Source: Butyricimonas synergistica DSM 23225 (GTDB lineage Bacteria > Bacteroidota > Bacteroidia > Bacteroidales > Marinifilaceae). From it: 54,710 nt of DNA. Made by a program: the position numbers and the translations under genes. Positions 35,099-43,317 of the stretch are shown in pieces (positions within the stretch are counted from its first letter, which is position 1; the number at the start of each line of letters is the position of its first letter). The stretch covers positions 191,982 through 246,691 of the forward strand of contig NZ_KB903369.1 of assembly GCF_000379665.1 (NCBI RefSeq), in the 5' to 3' direction. Below the pieces are notes generated by a model. It worked only from the letters and a program-made list of their open reading frames with translations, ran no database searches and was not told where the DNA came from.

Positions 35099-35788
35099 AT
35101 GAAAAGCACACTAATTATGGTAATGGGGCTGGCTCTTGCGTTTGTGGGATGCCAGCCTAGGGTTCAGGATCTGAACGTGAAACAGGAACACTCGGAAGTG
35201 ACCTCGGAAGATTGTGACATTCAGATCGACCGTTCGGTTTTCTCTGCTGCAGACGAGGCTGTTAACAAAAGTTGCATGGTATTAAACGGCAAAATCGAGA
35301 AGTTGGTAAACGACTTGAGGGATAGCCTGCGGGCGGATGCCACGGAATTATTCCAAACATTCGCGGATAAACCGGATGAACGTCCGAATTGGAAGTATGA
35401 ATTGATGGTTGACGATAGCGTGTTTATGGCTACCGACCAATTTATCAGCGTTCGTTTAAGGGTTTATACCTTCACGGGAGGAGCGCATGGAATGACGGTA
35501 TATCATTCATTTAATTATGATGTGAAAAACCAAAAGTTCCTGACGAACAAGGAAATCTTGAATTATGCCAATGCCGCCCAGATTAACACGCGGCTGAAGG
35601 CTAATTTTAAGAATCCGGATGGTTGCTTTACGATGGAACCTACATTAGACTTAGTGGGGGCAATCAATTTTAATGCAACATCAGTTTATTTCTTGTACGG
35701 ACAATACGTGCTCGGGGCTTATGCTTGTGGTTCCGCTGAAGTTGTTGTTCCTCGTACTGCCTTGCAAGGAGATTTGTTGATAAAATAA
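35099..35788 (+). CDS. DUF3298/DUF4163-type lipoprotein
   Basis: 229 residues with a lipobox (FVGC, Cys18). The stretch ISVRLRVYTFTGGAHGMT followed by SFNYDVKNQKFLTNKEIL is typical of the paired DUF4163/DUF3298 domains, also found in peptidoglycan deacetylase PdaC and RsiV-like proteins. It is a cell-envelope protein, likely binding peptidoglycan or related glycans; the role is unproven. It is flanked by its own -7 box and a terminator, so it is monocistronic. Confidence 0.8.
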   Translation: MKSTLIMVMGLALAFVGCQPRVQDLNVKQEHSEVTSEDCDIQIDRSVFSAADEAVNKSCMVLNGKIEKLVNDLRDSLRADATELFQTFADKPDERPNWKYELMVDDSVFMATDQFISVRLRVYTFTGGAHGMTVYHSFNYDVKNQKFLTNKEILNYANAAQINTRLKANFKNPDGCFTMEPTLDLVGAINFNATSVYFLYGQYVLGAYACGSAEVVVPRTALQGDLLIK

Positions 35789-35810
35789 TCATTCGTTTTA
35801 GTACGTGAAA

Positions 35811-35850
35811 GGTCTACAAAATCCGTTCGGATTTTATAGACCTTTTTTTT
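35811..35850 (+). terminator. Intrinsic terminator
   Basis: GGTCTACAAAATCC and GGATTTTATAGACC form a 14-bp stem with one mismatch and loop GTTC, followed by T8. It ends the DUF3298-type lipoprotein transcript and faces the vWA gene. Confidence 0.93.
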
Positions 35851-35897
35851 GTTCATCACTACTGAACAATATAATTCAGTAGTAATGAAGATATCAT

Positions 35898-37799
35898 TTA
35901 TTTCAGTAAGGCTACACTTTCAACCAGGCGGATAAATTCTTTCCGGTAACCTTCCGGGTCGTAACGGGTGGCTTTACGGGCGAGGAAGATAACGTCGTCA
36001 TAGGTCAAGTTGTTTTTGTACTTGGAGTCTTGCAACAGCATCCCGAATCCTGCTACGGCTGCCGAGAATCGGAAGTTCTCGGAAGCGTTGTTCAACGAAG
36101 TGTTTTTGTCTATGGCAGAAACCTCCATTTTGGAACTTTTGTCTGAGTCCGGTTGTTTGTACCGGAGTTTCAACGTCAGGAGTTCCGGGCTATCTGTTAG
36201 TGATTTCTTTTCTTCTTTCTTCTCGGTTTTCTGGTATTTCAGCGGGTCTATGTCACCTAGTAGGTTACTCTTCACACCGACAGGGATAATCTCGTACAAG
36301 GCTGTCACGCTATGTCCGGCTCCCATTTCCCCGGCATCCTTCGTGTCGTCGTTAAAATCTTTGTCTTCCAGCAGGCGGCTTTCGTACCCGATTAAACGGT
36401 AAGCCTGTACCTTAGCAGGATTGAATTCAACTTGGATTTTCACGTCTTTGGCAACCGTGAACAGAGTGCCGCCGAATTCGTTGACTAAAACTTTCTTGGC
36501 TTCCGTCAGATTGTCGATATAAGCGTGATTCCCGTTACCTTTTTCTGCCAGCGTTTGTATCCGGTTGTCTTTGTAATTACCCATGCCGAAGCCCAGTACG
36601 GTAAGGTAAATGCCGGAGGAACGTTTGATTTCGATCAGTTTCTCGAGTTCTTGGGGAGAGGAAGGACCGATGTTGAAATCGCCGTCCGTGGAAAGAATAA
36701 TCCGGTTGTTACCGCCTTTGATAAAGTTCGCTTCGGCAATCCGGTAAGCTCTTTGTATGCCGTCGCTGCCAGCAGTACCGCCTCCGGCGTGCAGGTTCTC
36801 GATAACGGAGAGTACCTTTTGCTTATCTTCGCAAGAAGTGGAAGGAAGTGCCTCTTCCGTGTGGTTAGCATAAGTGACGATCGCTACCCGGTCTTGTGGG
36901 CGAAGTTTTTGAACCAACAGTTTTAATGATGATTTTAGTAACGGTAATTTATTTTGAGAGTCCATGGAGCCGGAAACATCAATCAGAAATACTAGATTGG
37001 AAGCGGGTAGGTTGTCTATGGCAATTTCTTTTGCCTTGATACCGATATGTACCAAGCGGTGTTGCTGATTCCACGGGGCGGAGGATACTTCTGTCGTGAT
37101 GCTTACCGGGTCTTTGCCCTGGGGGGCGGGGTAATCATAAGTGAAATAATTCAGCAATTCTTCCGTGCGAATGGCGTCGGCGGGAGGTATTTGCCCGTTA
37201 TTGATAAAACGCCGCATATTCGAGTAGGAAGCAACATCTACATCAATGGAAAATGTGGAAAGCGGAGCGTCCAAAGCTTTTTGGAAATTGTTTTGCGAGA
37301 AACTTTTGTACTCTTCTGTGTTTATTGGAGCATATTGACGGCTATAACCTTGAACACGTATTTCTGAATTTAGAGTTCGAGTTTTTCTGCCATTAAGTCG
37401 CAGTTTTGCTTTTGATCCTTCTGCTCCCATAATAACAAATGATTCCTTTGAGTTTTTTTCATTGTTGGGAATTGTAATATCGTTAATGGGGATTCTTTCT
37501 TGCAAATAAACGTTTAGGACGGAGTCCTTTACGGGAACGGTTATTGATTTACATCCGATAAAACTGAATTGTAGAAAGTCGCCGATTTGTGCCGTAATCG
37601 TGTATTTCCCGTTGTAGTCACTTGCGCATCCGGTGCTAGTGTTTTTTATTAAAACTGTGGTTCCGGGAAGCGGCAAGCTATCTTTTGCGCTAAATACGAC
37701 TCCGCGTACTTGTATCTTTTGTGAAAAAGCGGCGTGAGACAGCCCCATGCTTAGTATCAGGATAAAAGTGATCTTCGTGAAAATGTAACAGGTCTTCAT
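35898..37799 (-). CDS. vWA domain surface protein with carboxypeptidase-like regulatory domain
   Basis: 633 residues from ATG 37799 (MKTCYIFTK); the frame is open another 90 codons upstream but there it overlaps the divergent sigma gene and reads unlike protein. Signal peptide to about AFSQ (27), carboxypeptidase-like regulatory domain 30-100 (GTTVLIKNTSTGCASDYNGK), a vWA N-terminal segment (STFSIDVDVASYSNMRRF), the vWA domain from about 265 with intact MIDAS DVSGS (274-278), and a DUF3520-like C-terminus. It matches the YfbK-type vWA proteins. The vWA domain binds a partner through a divalent metal. It is divergent from the third sigma factor. Confidence 0.88.
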   Translation of the reverse strand: MKTCYIFTKITFILILSMGLSHAAFSQKIQVRGVVFSAKDSLPLPGTTVLIKNTSTGCASDYNGKYTITAQIGDFLQFSFIGCKSITVPVKDSVLNVYLQERIPINDITIPNNEKNSKESFVIMGAEGSKAKLRLNGRKTRTLNSEIRVQGYSRQYAPINTEEYKSFSQNNFQKALDAPLSTFSIDVDVASYSNMRRFINNGQIPPADAIRTEELLNYFTYDYPAPQGKDPVSITTEVSSAPWNQQHRLVHIGIKAKEIAIDNLPASNLVFLIDVSGSMDSQNKLPLLKSSLKLLVQKLRPQDRVAIVTYANHTEEALPSTSCEDKQKVLSVIENLHAGGGTAGSDGIQRAYRIAEANFIKGGNNRIILSTDGDFNIGPSSPQELEKLIEIKRSSGIYLTVLGFGMGNYKDNRIQTLAEKGNGNHAYIDNLTEAKKVLVNEFGGTLFTVAKDVKIQVEFNPAKVQAYRLIGYESRLLEDKDFNDDTKDAGEMGAGHSVTALYEIIPVGVKSNLLGDIDPLKYQKTEKKEEKKSLTDSPELLTLKLRYKQPDSDKSSKMEVSAIDKNTSLNNASENFRFSAAVAGFGMLLQDSKYKNNLTYDDVIFLARKATRYDPEGYRKEFIRLVESVALLK

Positions 37800-37886
37800 A
37801 AGGCAATGTTTTAAAGTTTGTTTTACGAGAAGATGCATGCGAAAAAGAAATTCCATAAATGTGTGAAAGAATTTTTTATAAATTCG

Positions 37887-37894
37887 TATATTTG
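37887..37894 (+). promoter_or_regulatory. Promoter -7 element of the third ECF sigma gene
   Basis: TATATTTG is a full TAnnTTTG match; TGTG at 37862-37865 lies 21 nt upstream as an imperfect -33 element. It implies translation starts after about 37900, downstream of the ATG at 37833. Confidence 0.5.
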
Positions 37895-37907
37895 TGAAAA
37901 TCAATAC

Positions 37908-38492
37908 TTGGATGTGAATCAGGTGCAAGAATATAGAACGGATGAAGAACTTTTGCGAAAGTATTGTGCAAGGGGCGAATTGGTGTATCTCGTGGAGGTA
38001 TACAAAAGGTATATGCCGCTTGTTTACGGTGTTGCGTTGAAATACTTGAAACGACCGGAGGATGCTCAAGATGCTGTTATGCAGTTATTCGAGGAGTTGA
38101 TCGTGAAGGTGAAGGGAAGCGACATCAAATCTTTTAAAGCATGGCTCTACACTTGTGTCCGGAATTACTGTTTGATGGAACTTCGGAAGCGAAATAGAAA
38201 TTTATCTGTTTCTTTGGACGATTCTTTTATGGAATTTTGCGATGATATTCATCTTACTATTGCAGGAGAAGATGAGGAGCGGGAAAAAGCGCTGAGGGAA
38301 TGTATTGAGGCACTTCCCGAAAAGCAACGTATCAGCGTGAACCATTTTTTCTTGCAGGAACTGTCGTACAAGGAAGTGGAAGAACGGACTGGTTTTTCCA
38401 TGAAGATGGTAAAAAGTTTTATCCAGAATGGGAAACGTAATTTGAAATTGTGTTTGGAACGTAAAGGAATAAATTCGTATGAAGCGGAATGA
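37908..38492 (+). CDS. ECF sigma-70 factor (third)
   Basis: The start is uncertain: the frame opens at 37818 with an ATG at 37833, but the predicted promoter box (37887-37894) favours TTG 37908 or GTG 37914/37923. About 190 residues. Region 2 shows as YKRYMPLVYGVALKYL and EDAQDAVMQLFEELI, and region 4 as ALPEKQRISVNHFFLQ with the helix-turn-helix YKEVEERTGFSMKMVKSFI. The next gene overlaps its end by 14 nt and encodes a membrane anti-sigma-like protein. It is less FecI-like than the other two sigma factors, and no SusC gene follows. Confidence 0.85.
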   Translation: MDVNQVQEYRTDEELLRKYCARGELVYLVEVYKRYMPLVYGVALKYLKRPEDAQDAVMQLFEELIVKVKGSDIKSFKAWLYTCVRNYCLMELRKRNRNLSVSLDDSFMEFCDDIHLTIAGEDEEREKALRECIEALPEKQRISVNHFFLQELSYKEVEERTGFSMKMVKSFIQNGKRNLKLCLERKGINSYEAE

Positions 38493-39774
38493 TGATATAA
38501 AAGATTACCTGCGGGGCAACCGGAAAGGGAAGCCTGCCCATAAGCTGGAGCGGGAGGCTTTGTCTGATCCGTTTCTGTACGAGGCTCTGGAAGGGTTGAC
38601 GACAACCCCAAGCGACCCGATTGACGGGTTGATCCGATTGGAGCGTCATCTGGAAGCACGGGTGCGTTCCTCCAGGAAAAAAAGCTGGGGGTGGTTGTAT
38701 GTGGCTGCTTCTTTTTTAGTTTTAGCTATATGTGGGACAATTTGGCTTTTGCAGGTACAAGATGAGAAGGCGGGATTCCAAACGGATATGGCTCAGTTGT
38801 CCCCGGGGAATATGCGGTCGGCGGGAACGTTGATTTTGAGCAATGGGGAACGTGTAGATTTGTTAGAAAAAGATACATTGAAAGATTGTCACCCCGAGGA
38901 AGAACAAGTTAAAATGCAAAGATCGACGGTGGAGAATAAACAGGAAAAAGCTGTTGTTATGTCTGCCGATGTTGCGGAAGTACAAGTGAATGATTCCTCT
39001 GCCGAGGCAAATATGCAAACGAATGTAGTGGAGGGAATCGTGACCGACGAAAAGAATGAACCGATTCCGGGAGTTACGATTATGATCTCCGGGACTTCTA
39101 TTGGGGGATGTACAGATCGGGAGGGGCGTTTCCGAATGGATATATTGAAGGAAAAAGCCCACATGACTTTTTCTTTTATCGGGATGGAGACTCAAGGATT
39201 TGAGGTGACCGCTGGTAGTCATCTGAACGTTAAATTGAAGGCTCAGGCAGGAGTTGATGATGTCGTCGTTACCGGTTTGGGAAAGGAGAAGGGGTTGAAG
39301 ATGAAGTCCGCAACAGCTTCCGGACGTATCATCGTTGCAGACCGGGGAGAGGGGGAGGACTTGAAGGTGAGGTTGGCGACGGTTTCCGCGGATACCGGAA
39401 TGGTTAAGATGCGGATTCAAGGGGCGAGTGTCGTGGTGTCTTCCGTGCCTGATTCGTTGGATGATGTGGCACGGTTTAACCGGTACATGGGAAAAGCGTT
39501 GCGGTTCCCAAAAACAGATCTGGAAGCAAATCATGCCGGTGTTATACAAGTGTCATTCGTCTTGAACGAGAAGAAAGTACCGAGTAGTATCCGCATAAAA
39601 GACGGATTCTCCAAGGAAAGCAATAAAGAAATGATCCGTTTATTGGCGGAAGGACCGAAATGGGAAAATACTCCTGCCGGAGAACGGATACACGTGAAGG
39701 TTTATTTCACCATCCAGGATAAAGATAAGCAGAAAGTCCGGGCTGTACTTGAAGTGGAAAAACCGAAAAAGTAA
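38479..39774 (+). CDS. Membrane anti-sigma-like protein fused to TonB-receptor-type and TonB C-terminal-like domains
   Basis: 431 residues. Residues 1-69 form a cytoplasmic segment of the kind seen in Bacteroidota anti-sigma-like proteins (IKDYLRGN, LEREALSDPFLYEALEG). A single membrane helix spans about 70-92. Outside are a carboxypeptidase-like regulatory domain (about 175-245, GVTIMISGTSIGGCTDREGR) and a final 90 residues resembling a TonB C-terminal domain (GVIQVSFVLNEKKVPSSIRI). The start overlaps the sigma gene by 14 nt, so the two are translated together, which supports an anti-sigma role. Its stop codon abuts the stop of the convergent DUF4435 gene with no space. Confidence 0.8.
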   Translation: MKRNDDIKDYLRGNRKGKPAHKLEREALSDPFLYEALEGLTTTPSDPIDGLIRLERHLEARVRSSRKKSWGWLYVAASFLVLAICGTIWLLQVQDEKAGFQTDMAQLSPGNMRSAGTLILSNGERVDLLEKDTLKDCHPEEEQVKMQRSTVENKQEKAVVMSADVAEVQVNDSSAEANMQTNVVEGIVTDEKNEPIPGVTIMISGTSIGGCTDREGRFRMDILKEKAHMTFSFIGMETQGFEVTAGSHLNVKLKAQAGVDDVVVTGLGKEKGLKMKSATASGRIIVADRGEGEDLKVRLATVSADTGMVKMRIQGASVVVSSVPDSLDDVARFNRYMGKALRFPKTDLEANHAGVIQVSFVLNEKKVPSSIRIKDGFSKESNKEMIRLLAEGPKWENTPAGERIHVKVYFTIQDKDKQKVRAVLEVEKPKK

Positions 39775-40725
39775 TTAAAATAGTTTTCCGACATCTTCCT
39801 CTATTTTCAGAATGGCAGGGTAAGCCCCAAAGCGGATGTTTTTCTTTAGCTGGTCGTCGATACTGTTACGATAGCCGAATAGATTTACCCGGGGACGTCC
39901 GCCCATGGACGAATCTTTCGCTTCCCGCAGGACTTTTTTACATACCTCCCGGTTTAGGGCGTACACCATATCATACACGTTATGTCCCCGGATGAAAAGA
40001 TAAGTCGTGTCGGGTGTTAATCCCATTTCTTTGTACTTCTCTTCCAGGATAGAAAGAGCTGCTTTGGGATAGGCTCTGCGTAATTGTGCCAGCTTCCGGT
40101 CTACCTTATTTTTCAGAATGTTTAATTCCTTGCGTCCGTTTTGTCGGATGTCGGGTCGGCGTTGCCATTCGAATGAGGCTAACTCGTTGAATTCCGCTAT
40201 CGAGAAACGTTTCGGGTCGGCAACGAGAAAATAGAGATGCCACAAGAATAATTCATACACGATGTTCGAGTAGTCCTTCAAGAATCGTTTGAAATCAAAG
40301 CAATGATTAGGTAGCGTCGTGATCCGGCGACATAAATCGTTTAATCCTTCCTCGTAACAATGATGATTCTCGAACGAGTAGGTATATGTTTGAAAAATGT
40401 AATGTTCAATATCTATTCCTCTTTCTTGCAACAGGTAGCGGTAGTCACTGTCTATGCAGATGAAAAACTTCGGGTTCAGGTATTTGACGTATTTCAAGCA
40501 TTGCGTGACGCCTTTCGTTTCATGTCCTCTCTCGTTCCGGGAGCCGGCAATAAAATGGAATCGGTCATTAGGGCGGAAGTGTTTTAGAACGGTACTCCAA
40601 AACACAATATCGTCTTTATCTTCCACGTGTATGGCAGCACGGCAACGCAACAATTGTGCATCCATCATAAATCGTTTGGCAGCGTGGTAGTAATATTTTT
40701 CTTTTGATACGGGAGGGCGAAGCAT
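39775..40725 (-). CDS. DUF4435 protein, TOPRIM-like (AriB-like candidate effector)
   Basis: 316 residues. The N-terminal half has the DUF4435 pattern: HVEDKDDIVFW (E35), then FFICIDSDYRYLL (D92 and D94 as DxD) and FENHHCYEE. The spaced glutamate and DxD are the metal-binding residues of TOPRIM folds, as in OLD-type nucleases. DUF4435 is the effector domain of the PARIS anti-phage system (AriB). The C-terminal half is helical and unassigned. It lies 125 nt downstream of an AAA ATPase gene on the same strand, the order expected for a two-gene ATPase/TOPRIM unit. Function is inferred, not shown. Confidence 0.75.
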   Translation of the reverse strand: MLRPPVSKEKYYYHAAKRFMMDAQLLRCRAAIHVEDKDDIVFWSTVLKHFRPNDRFHFIAGSRNERGHETKGVTQCLKYVKYLNPKFFICIDSDYRYLLQERGIDIEHYIFQTYTYSFENHHCYEEGLNDLCRRITTLPNHCFDFKRFLKDYSNIVYELFLWHLYFLVADPKRFSIAEFNELASFEWQRRPDIRQNGRKELNILKNKVDRKLAQLRRAYPKAALSILEEKYKEMGLTPDTTYLFIRGHNVYDMVYALNREVCKKVLREAKDSSMGGRPRVNLFGYRNSIDDQLKKNIRFGAYPAILKIEEDVGKLF

Positions 40726-40743
40726 AGCAATTGAAAATTGAGA

Positions 40744-40814
40744 ATTGAAAATGAAAGATTCAGATCGGCTCTTTCCTCCAATACATGGAAGGAGGGGAGG
40801 TGATAATTTTCAAT
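40744..40814. repeat. Inverted repeat in the ATPase-DUF4435 spacer
   Basis: ATTGAAAAT (40744-40752) and ATTTTCAAT (40806-40814) are 9-bp arms around an internal CCTCC/GGAGG pair. Nearby words (AATTGAAAA, AAATCTAAAAT) are repeated directly. It could fold in the mRNA between the two genes, or be a small dispersed repeat. Confidence 0.45.
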
Positions 40815-40850
40815 CTGAAATCTAAAATCATAAATCTAAAATTAGTTGGA

Positions 40851-41687
40851 TCATGGAATTAATAAGTCTTCGATAAACACAAGTTTGTCACCCCATCCGT
40901 CACCGAAAAGGCTTGGAGAGTGCGTGGACGTGATGATCTGGCAATGTGGGTTCAATTTTTGAATTTCTTCAAAAAGACGGTATTGCCACTCGATGTGCAA
41001 CGATATTTCCGGTTCGTCCATGAGGAGGATGTACGGTTGTTCATCCATAAGGAAAACCCGGAGCAGGATAATCAGCAATTGTTTTTCCCCGGAAGAGAGT
41101 TTGTACAAGTGGATCATCTCGTTGCCATCCCGGAAGATCAGTTGATTCGTCATCGGGTCTATTTCTATCGTTTTCCCGGTGCCCGCGAACAGGTGGTTTA
41201 CCGTGTCGTAGAAATTCCGGATACGGCGGTTGATCTTTTCTGCCTGGTCAGGGAAATTCGTGGCTCGGAGGCGATAGTCGGAGAAAGAATTGTTATTCTC
41301 ACCTACGCTGTACACGATCTCTTTCAATTCGCTCAACAAGGGACTGTCTTCCTTGCCCATTTTCCGACGATCCCGGATAGGTACGTCGAATGTGCTTATC
41401 TTCAGGTAATTTACTCCTGATAGCTTTTGCCTGACAGAGGCAACGGAACTGTCTTTGCGGAAAATAATATCATTCCCGTCAATCGTGACTTCCGCCTCGA
41501 TATTATACAGTTTCAACCGTTTGACATCGGCAGACAACAAGGCGTCGATAATATTGAAGAACGTCGTTTTACCGCTACCGTTAATACCTGTCAGGATATT
41601 CACGTCTGGATTCAGATTCTCCCATCGGAAACTATACTTTCCCCATATATTGCGAATCTCTATTTTTTGGATTTTATTTGCTTTCAT
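40851..41687 (-). CDS. Compact AAA/ABC-type ATPase (AriA-like candidate sensor)
   Basis: 278 residues from ATG 41687 (MKANKIQKIEIRNIWG); an upstream in-frame TTG at 41714 is unlikely. Walker A GINGSGKTT at 34-42, ABC-like signature SSGEKQ at 198-203, Walker B LLMDEPE at 221-227 and the late STHSP (254-258) are those of AAA_15/AAA_21 ATPases related to OLD and RecF. It is shorter than typical AriA proteins (over 400 residues), so it may be another branch of ATPase/DUF4435 pairs. It is the first gene of the pair and diverges from the DUF486 fragment. Confidence 0.85.
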   Translation of the reverse strand: MKANKIQKIEIRNIWGKYSFRWENLNPDVNILTGINGSGKTTFFNIIDALLSADVKRLKLYNIEAEVTIDGNDIIFRKDSSVASVRQKLSGVNYLKISTFDVPIRDRRKMGKEDSPLLSELKEIVYSVGENNNSFSDYRLRATNFPDQAEKINRRIRNFYDTVNHLFAGTGKTIEIDPMTNQLIFRDGNEMIHLYKLSSGEKQLLIILLRVFLMDEQPYILLMDEPEISLHIEWQYRLFEEIQKLNPHCQIITSTHSPSLFGDGWGDKLVFIEDLLIP

Positions 41688-41724
41688 GATTCCGGTACTT
41701 AAAGTTTGTCCCAATCGTTATCAA

Positions 41725-41750
41725 CAAAGGTAATAAATTTTATACTTTTG
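41725..41750. promoter_or_regulatory. Divergent -7 elements
   Basis: CAAAGGTA at 41725-41732 is TACCTTTG on minus, 38 nt before the ATPase ATG. TACTTTTG at 41743-41750 points the other way, toward the DUF486 fragment. Both match TAnnTTTG; neither has a clear -33 TTTG at 19-21 nt. Confidence 0.45.
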
Positions 41751-41793
41751 TGTCGGTTTTAGAAAATCATTTCATGGATTAATATTTGATCGT

Positions 41794-41964
41794 ATGCAGG
41801 GAATTTACGCGATATTGTTATTGATTGTTTCCAACATCTTTATGACATTTGCCTGGTATGGGCACTTGAAATTGCAGGAAATGAAGTGGATAGACAGCTG
41901 GCCCCTTTTCGGTGTAATTCTTTTCTCGTGGAGTATCGCTCTCTTCGAGTATAAAAATTCGTAA
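41794..41964 (+). pseudogene. Amputated DUF486 membrane-protein gene (N-terminal 56 codons)
   Basis: Reads MQGIYAILLLIVSNIFMTFA and continues to SIALFEYKNS, then stops at 41962-41964. Its first 53 residues align without gaps to the start of the intact 122-residue protein at 42035-42403, and similarity ends after FEY in both. The lost part would hold the other three membrane segments and the conserved PANRIG. Codons are less AT-rich than in the intact copy. It is either the host copy cut by insertion or deletion, or a relic of duplication. Confidence 0.75.
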
Positions 41965-42034
41965 TAACCCCTGACAAATTGAGCAGAAAATTTAAAAAAA
42001 AATCTGATGTTAAATTTCTTATAATGAATAATAT

Positions 42035-42403
42035 ATGAAAGGATTATATACGATATTATTACTTGTAGTTTCCAATGTTTTCATGACTTTTGCTTGGTAC
42101 GGTCATTTGAAATTGCAGGAAATGAAGATTATTAATAATTGGCCCTTGATTGGAGTTATTTTAATATCATGGATGACGGCATTTTTTGAGTATTCATGTC
42201 AAATTCCAGCTAATCGCATTGGTTTTCAGGGAAATGGAGGACCATTTACGCTTTTGCAGCTTAAAGTTATTCAAGAGGTGATAACCCTTATTATTTTTGC
42301 CATTTTTACAATGGTCTTTTTTCAAGGGGAAACATTGAAGTGGAATCATTTAGCGGCAGCAGTATGTTTGGTATTAGCTGTGTATTTTGTATTTCTTAAA
42401 TAA
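42035..42403 (+). CDS. DUF486 (DMT-superfamily) small membrane protein
   Basis: 122 residues with four predicted membrane helices and the family segment FEYSCQIPANRIGFQGNGG. It belongs to the small DMT-like DUF486 proteins of the inner membrane; substrate unknown. It is intact, whereas a truncated relative lies 71 nt upstream. It is more AT-rich than the truncated copy and is followed by a hairpin terminator. Confidence 0.88.
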   Translation: MKGLYTILLLVVSNVFMTFAWYGHLKLQEMKIINNWPLIGVILISWMTAFFEYSCQIPANRIGFQGNGGPFTLLQLKVIQEVITLIIFAIFTMVFFQGETLKWNHLAAAVCLVLAVYFVFLK

Positions 42404-42448
42404 TGAATTGTTATATATACACATATATTTTGTGAATAGTCAAAATAA

Positions 42449-42481
42449 TAAACCAGCTACCCGTAACGAGTAACTGGTTTA
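42449..42481. terminator. Bidirectional hairpin terminator
   Basis: AAACCAGCTACCCG and CGAGTAACTGGTTT form a 14-bp stem with two mismatches between the convergent DUF486 and DUF5131 genes. It is flanked by A/T-rich tracts on both sides but has no long uniform U-run. Confidence 0.6.
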
Positions 42482-42503
42482 TCCATGTAAATGTATTATA
42501 TTC

Positions 42504-43226
42504 TTATTTATCAGGTATCTTTTGGTACTCCTTACCATTTAAAAGATGTCCGTTTGCCTCTTTGCTTCGCTTCACCCCGTCACTACCCCATGTTCCCCAT
42601 TGCTTGAAAAAGAAAGCCACACCTTGTACCTCTGCCTGATCCTTGATGTTCATTACCCATTCCTCTTTCATGGGTCTTGCCCTATTACCACTCTCACCAC
42701 CTACTATTACCCAATCAATACCTGTCAAATCCAGTTCTCCCAGATTCTCTACAAGAGGTTCACAAGACAGGAATTTAAAAGAACCCTTTATTGACCTCAA
42801 TATATCAACACGGTATTTGTATTCTGCCGCCTCTACCGTTGTTCCTAACCATACATTCTCTGGAATATAATGATCTCGGAAATACTCTTCCATTCTCTCT
42901 GGTCTTTTGGTTAATAACTGGTAGGTGTGCCGTGGAGTTTCCCAGATCGTGTTCATCACTTTGTCGATAAATTCAAAGGGAACTTCTTCATGGAATAAAT
43001 CTCCCATGGAACAAACGAAGACCATGCTTGATTTCCTCCAACACTTGGGTTCTGCCAGTACATCTTCATGCAAGGTCAATTTAAACCCCTCCTTGTACTT
43101 GGCTTGCCCCATACCTTGAAGACGTAGAGCCATTGTCTTGGCGTAACAATTTCTACAACCTTCCGATTTTTGCGTGCATCCCGTTACTGGGTTCCACGTT
43201 CTTTCCGTCCATTCGATTTTTGTCAT
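42504..43226 (-). CDS. Phage Gp37/Gp68-like protein (DUF5131)
   Basis: 240 residues. The N-terminus IEWTERTWNPVTGC followed by SEGCRNCYAK gives three cysteines (C17, C24, C27) in a pattern like a radical-SAM iron-sulfur site, the signature of the Gp37/Gp68 family. Further family motifs are SMGDLFHEEVPFEFID, YQLLTKRPERM, VWLGTTVE and DWVIVGGESGNRARPM. The length is normal and nothing is missing. Its reaction is not known; members are common in phages and mobile elements. It is the first typical mobile-element gene after the DUF486 pair. Confidence 0.9.
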   Translation of the reverse strand: MTKIEWTERTWNPVTGCTQKSEGCRNCYAKTMALRLQGMGQAKYKEGFKLTLHEDVLAEPKCWRKSSMVFVCSMGDLFHEEVPFEFIDKVMNTIWETPRHTYQLLTKRPERMEEYFRDHYIPENVWLGTTVEAAEYKYRVDILRSIKGSFKFLSCEPLVENLGELDLTGIDWVIVGGESGNRARPMKEEWVMNIKDQAEVQGVAFFFKQWGTWGSDGVKRSKEANGHLLNGKEYQKIPDK

Positions 43227-43317
43227 GTTTTTACTTCTATTTTATTAACTATATATGATATTTTATCAAGAGGGTAGGTAAGCTATCACTCACCATTCCC
43301 CCGTTGATTATTCCAGT

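Noticed and set aside
37800-38069. 90-codon N-terminal extension of the vWA protein
   Set aside because: It overlaps the divergent sigma gene and its promoter; a proper signal peptide starts at the ATG at 37799.
41965-42034. tRNA attachment site at the element boundary
   Set aside because: No cloverleaf or tRNA 3' end could be found between the two DUF486 copies or near the following hairpin.
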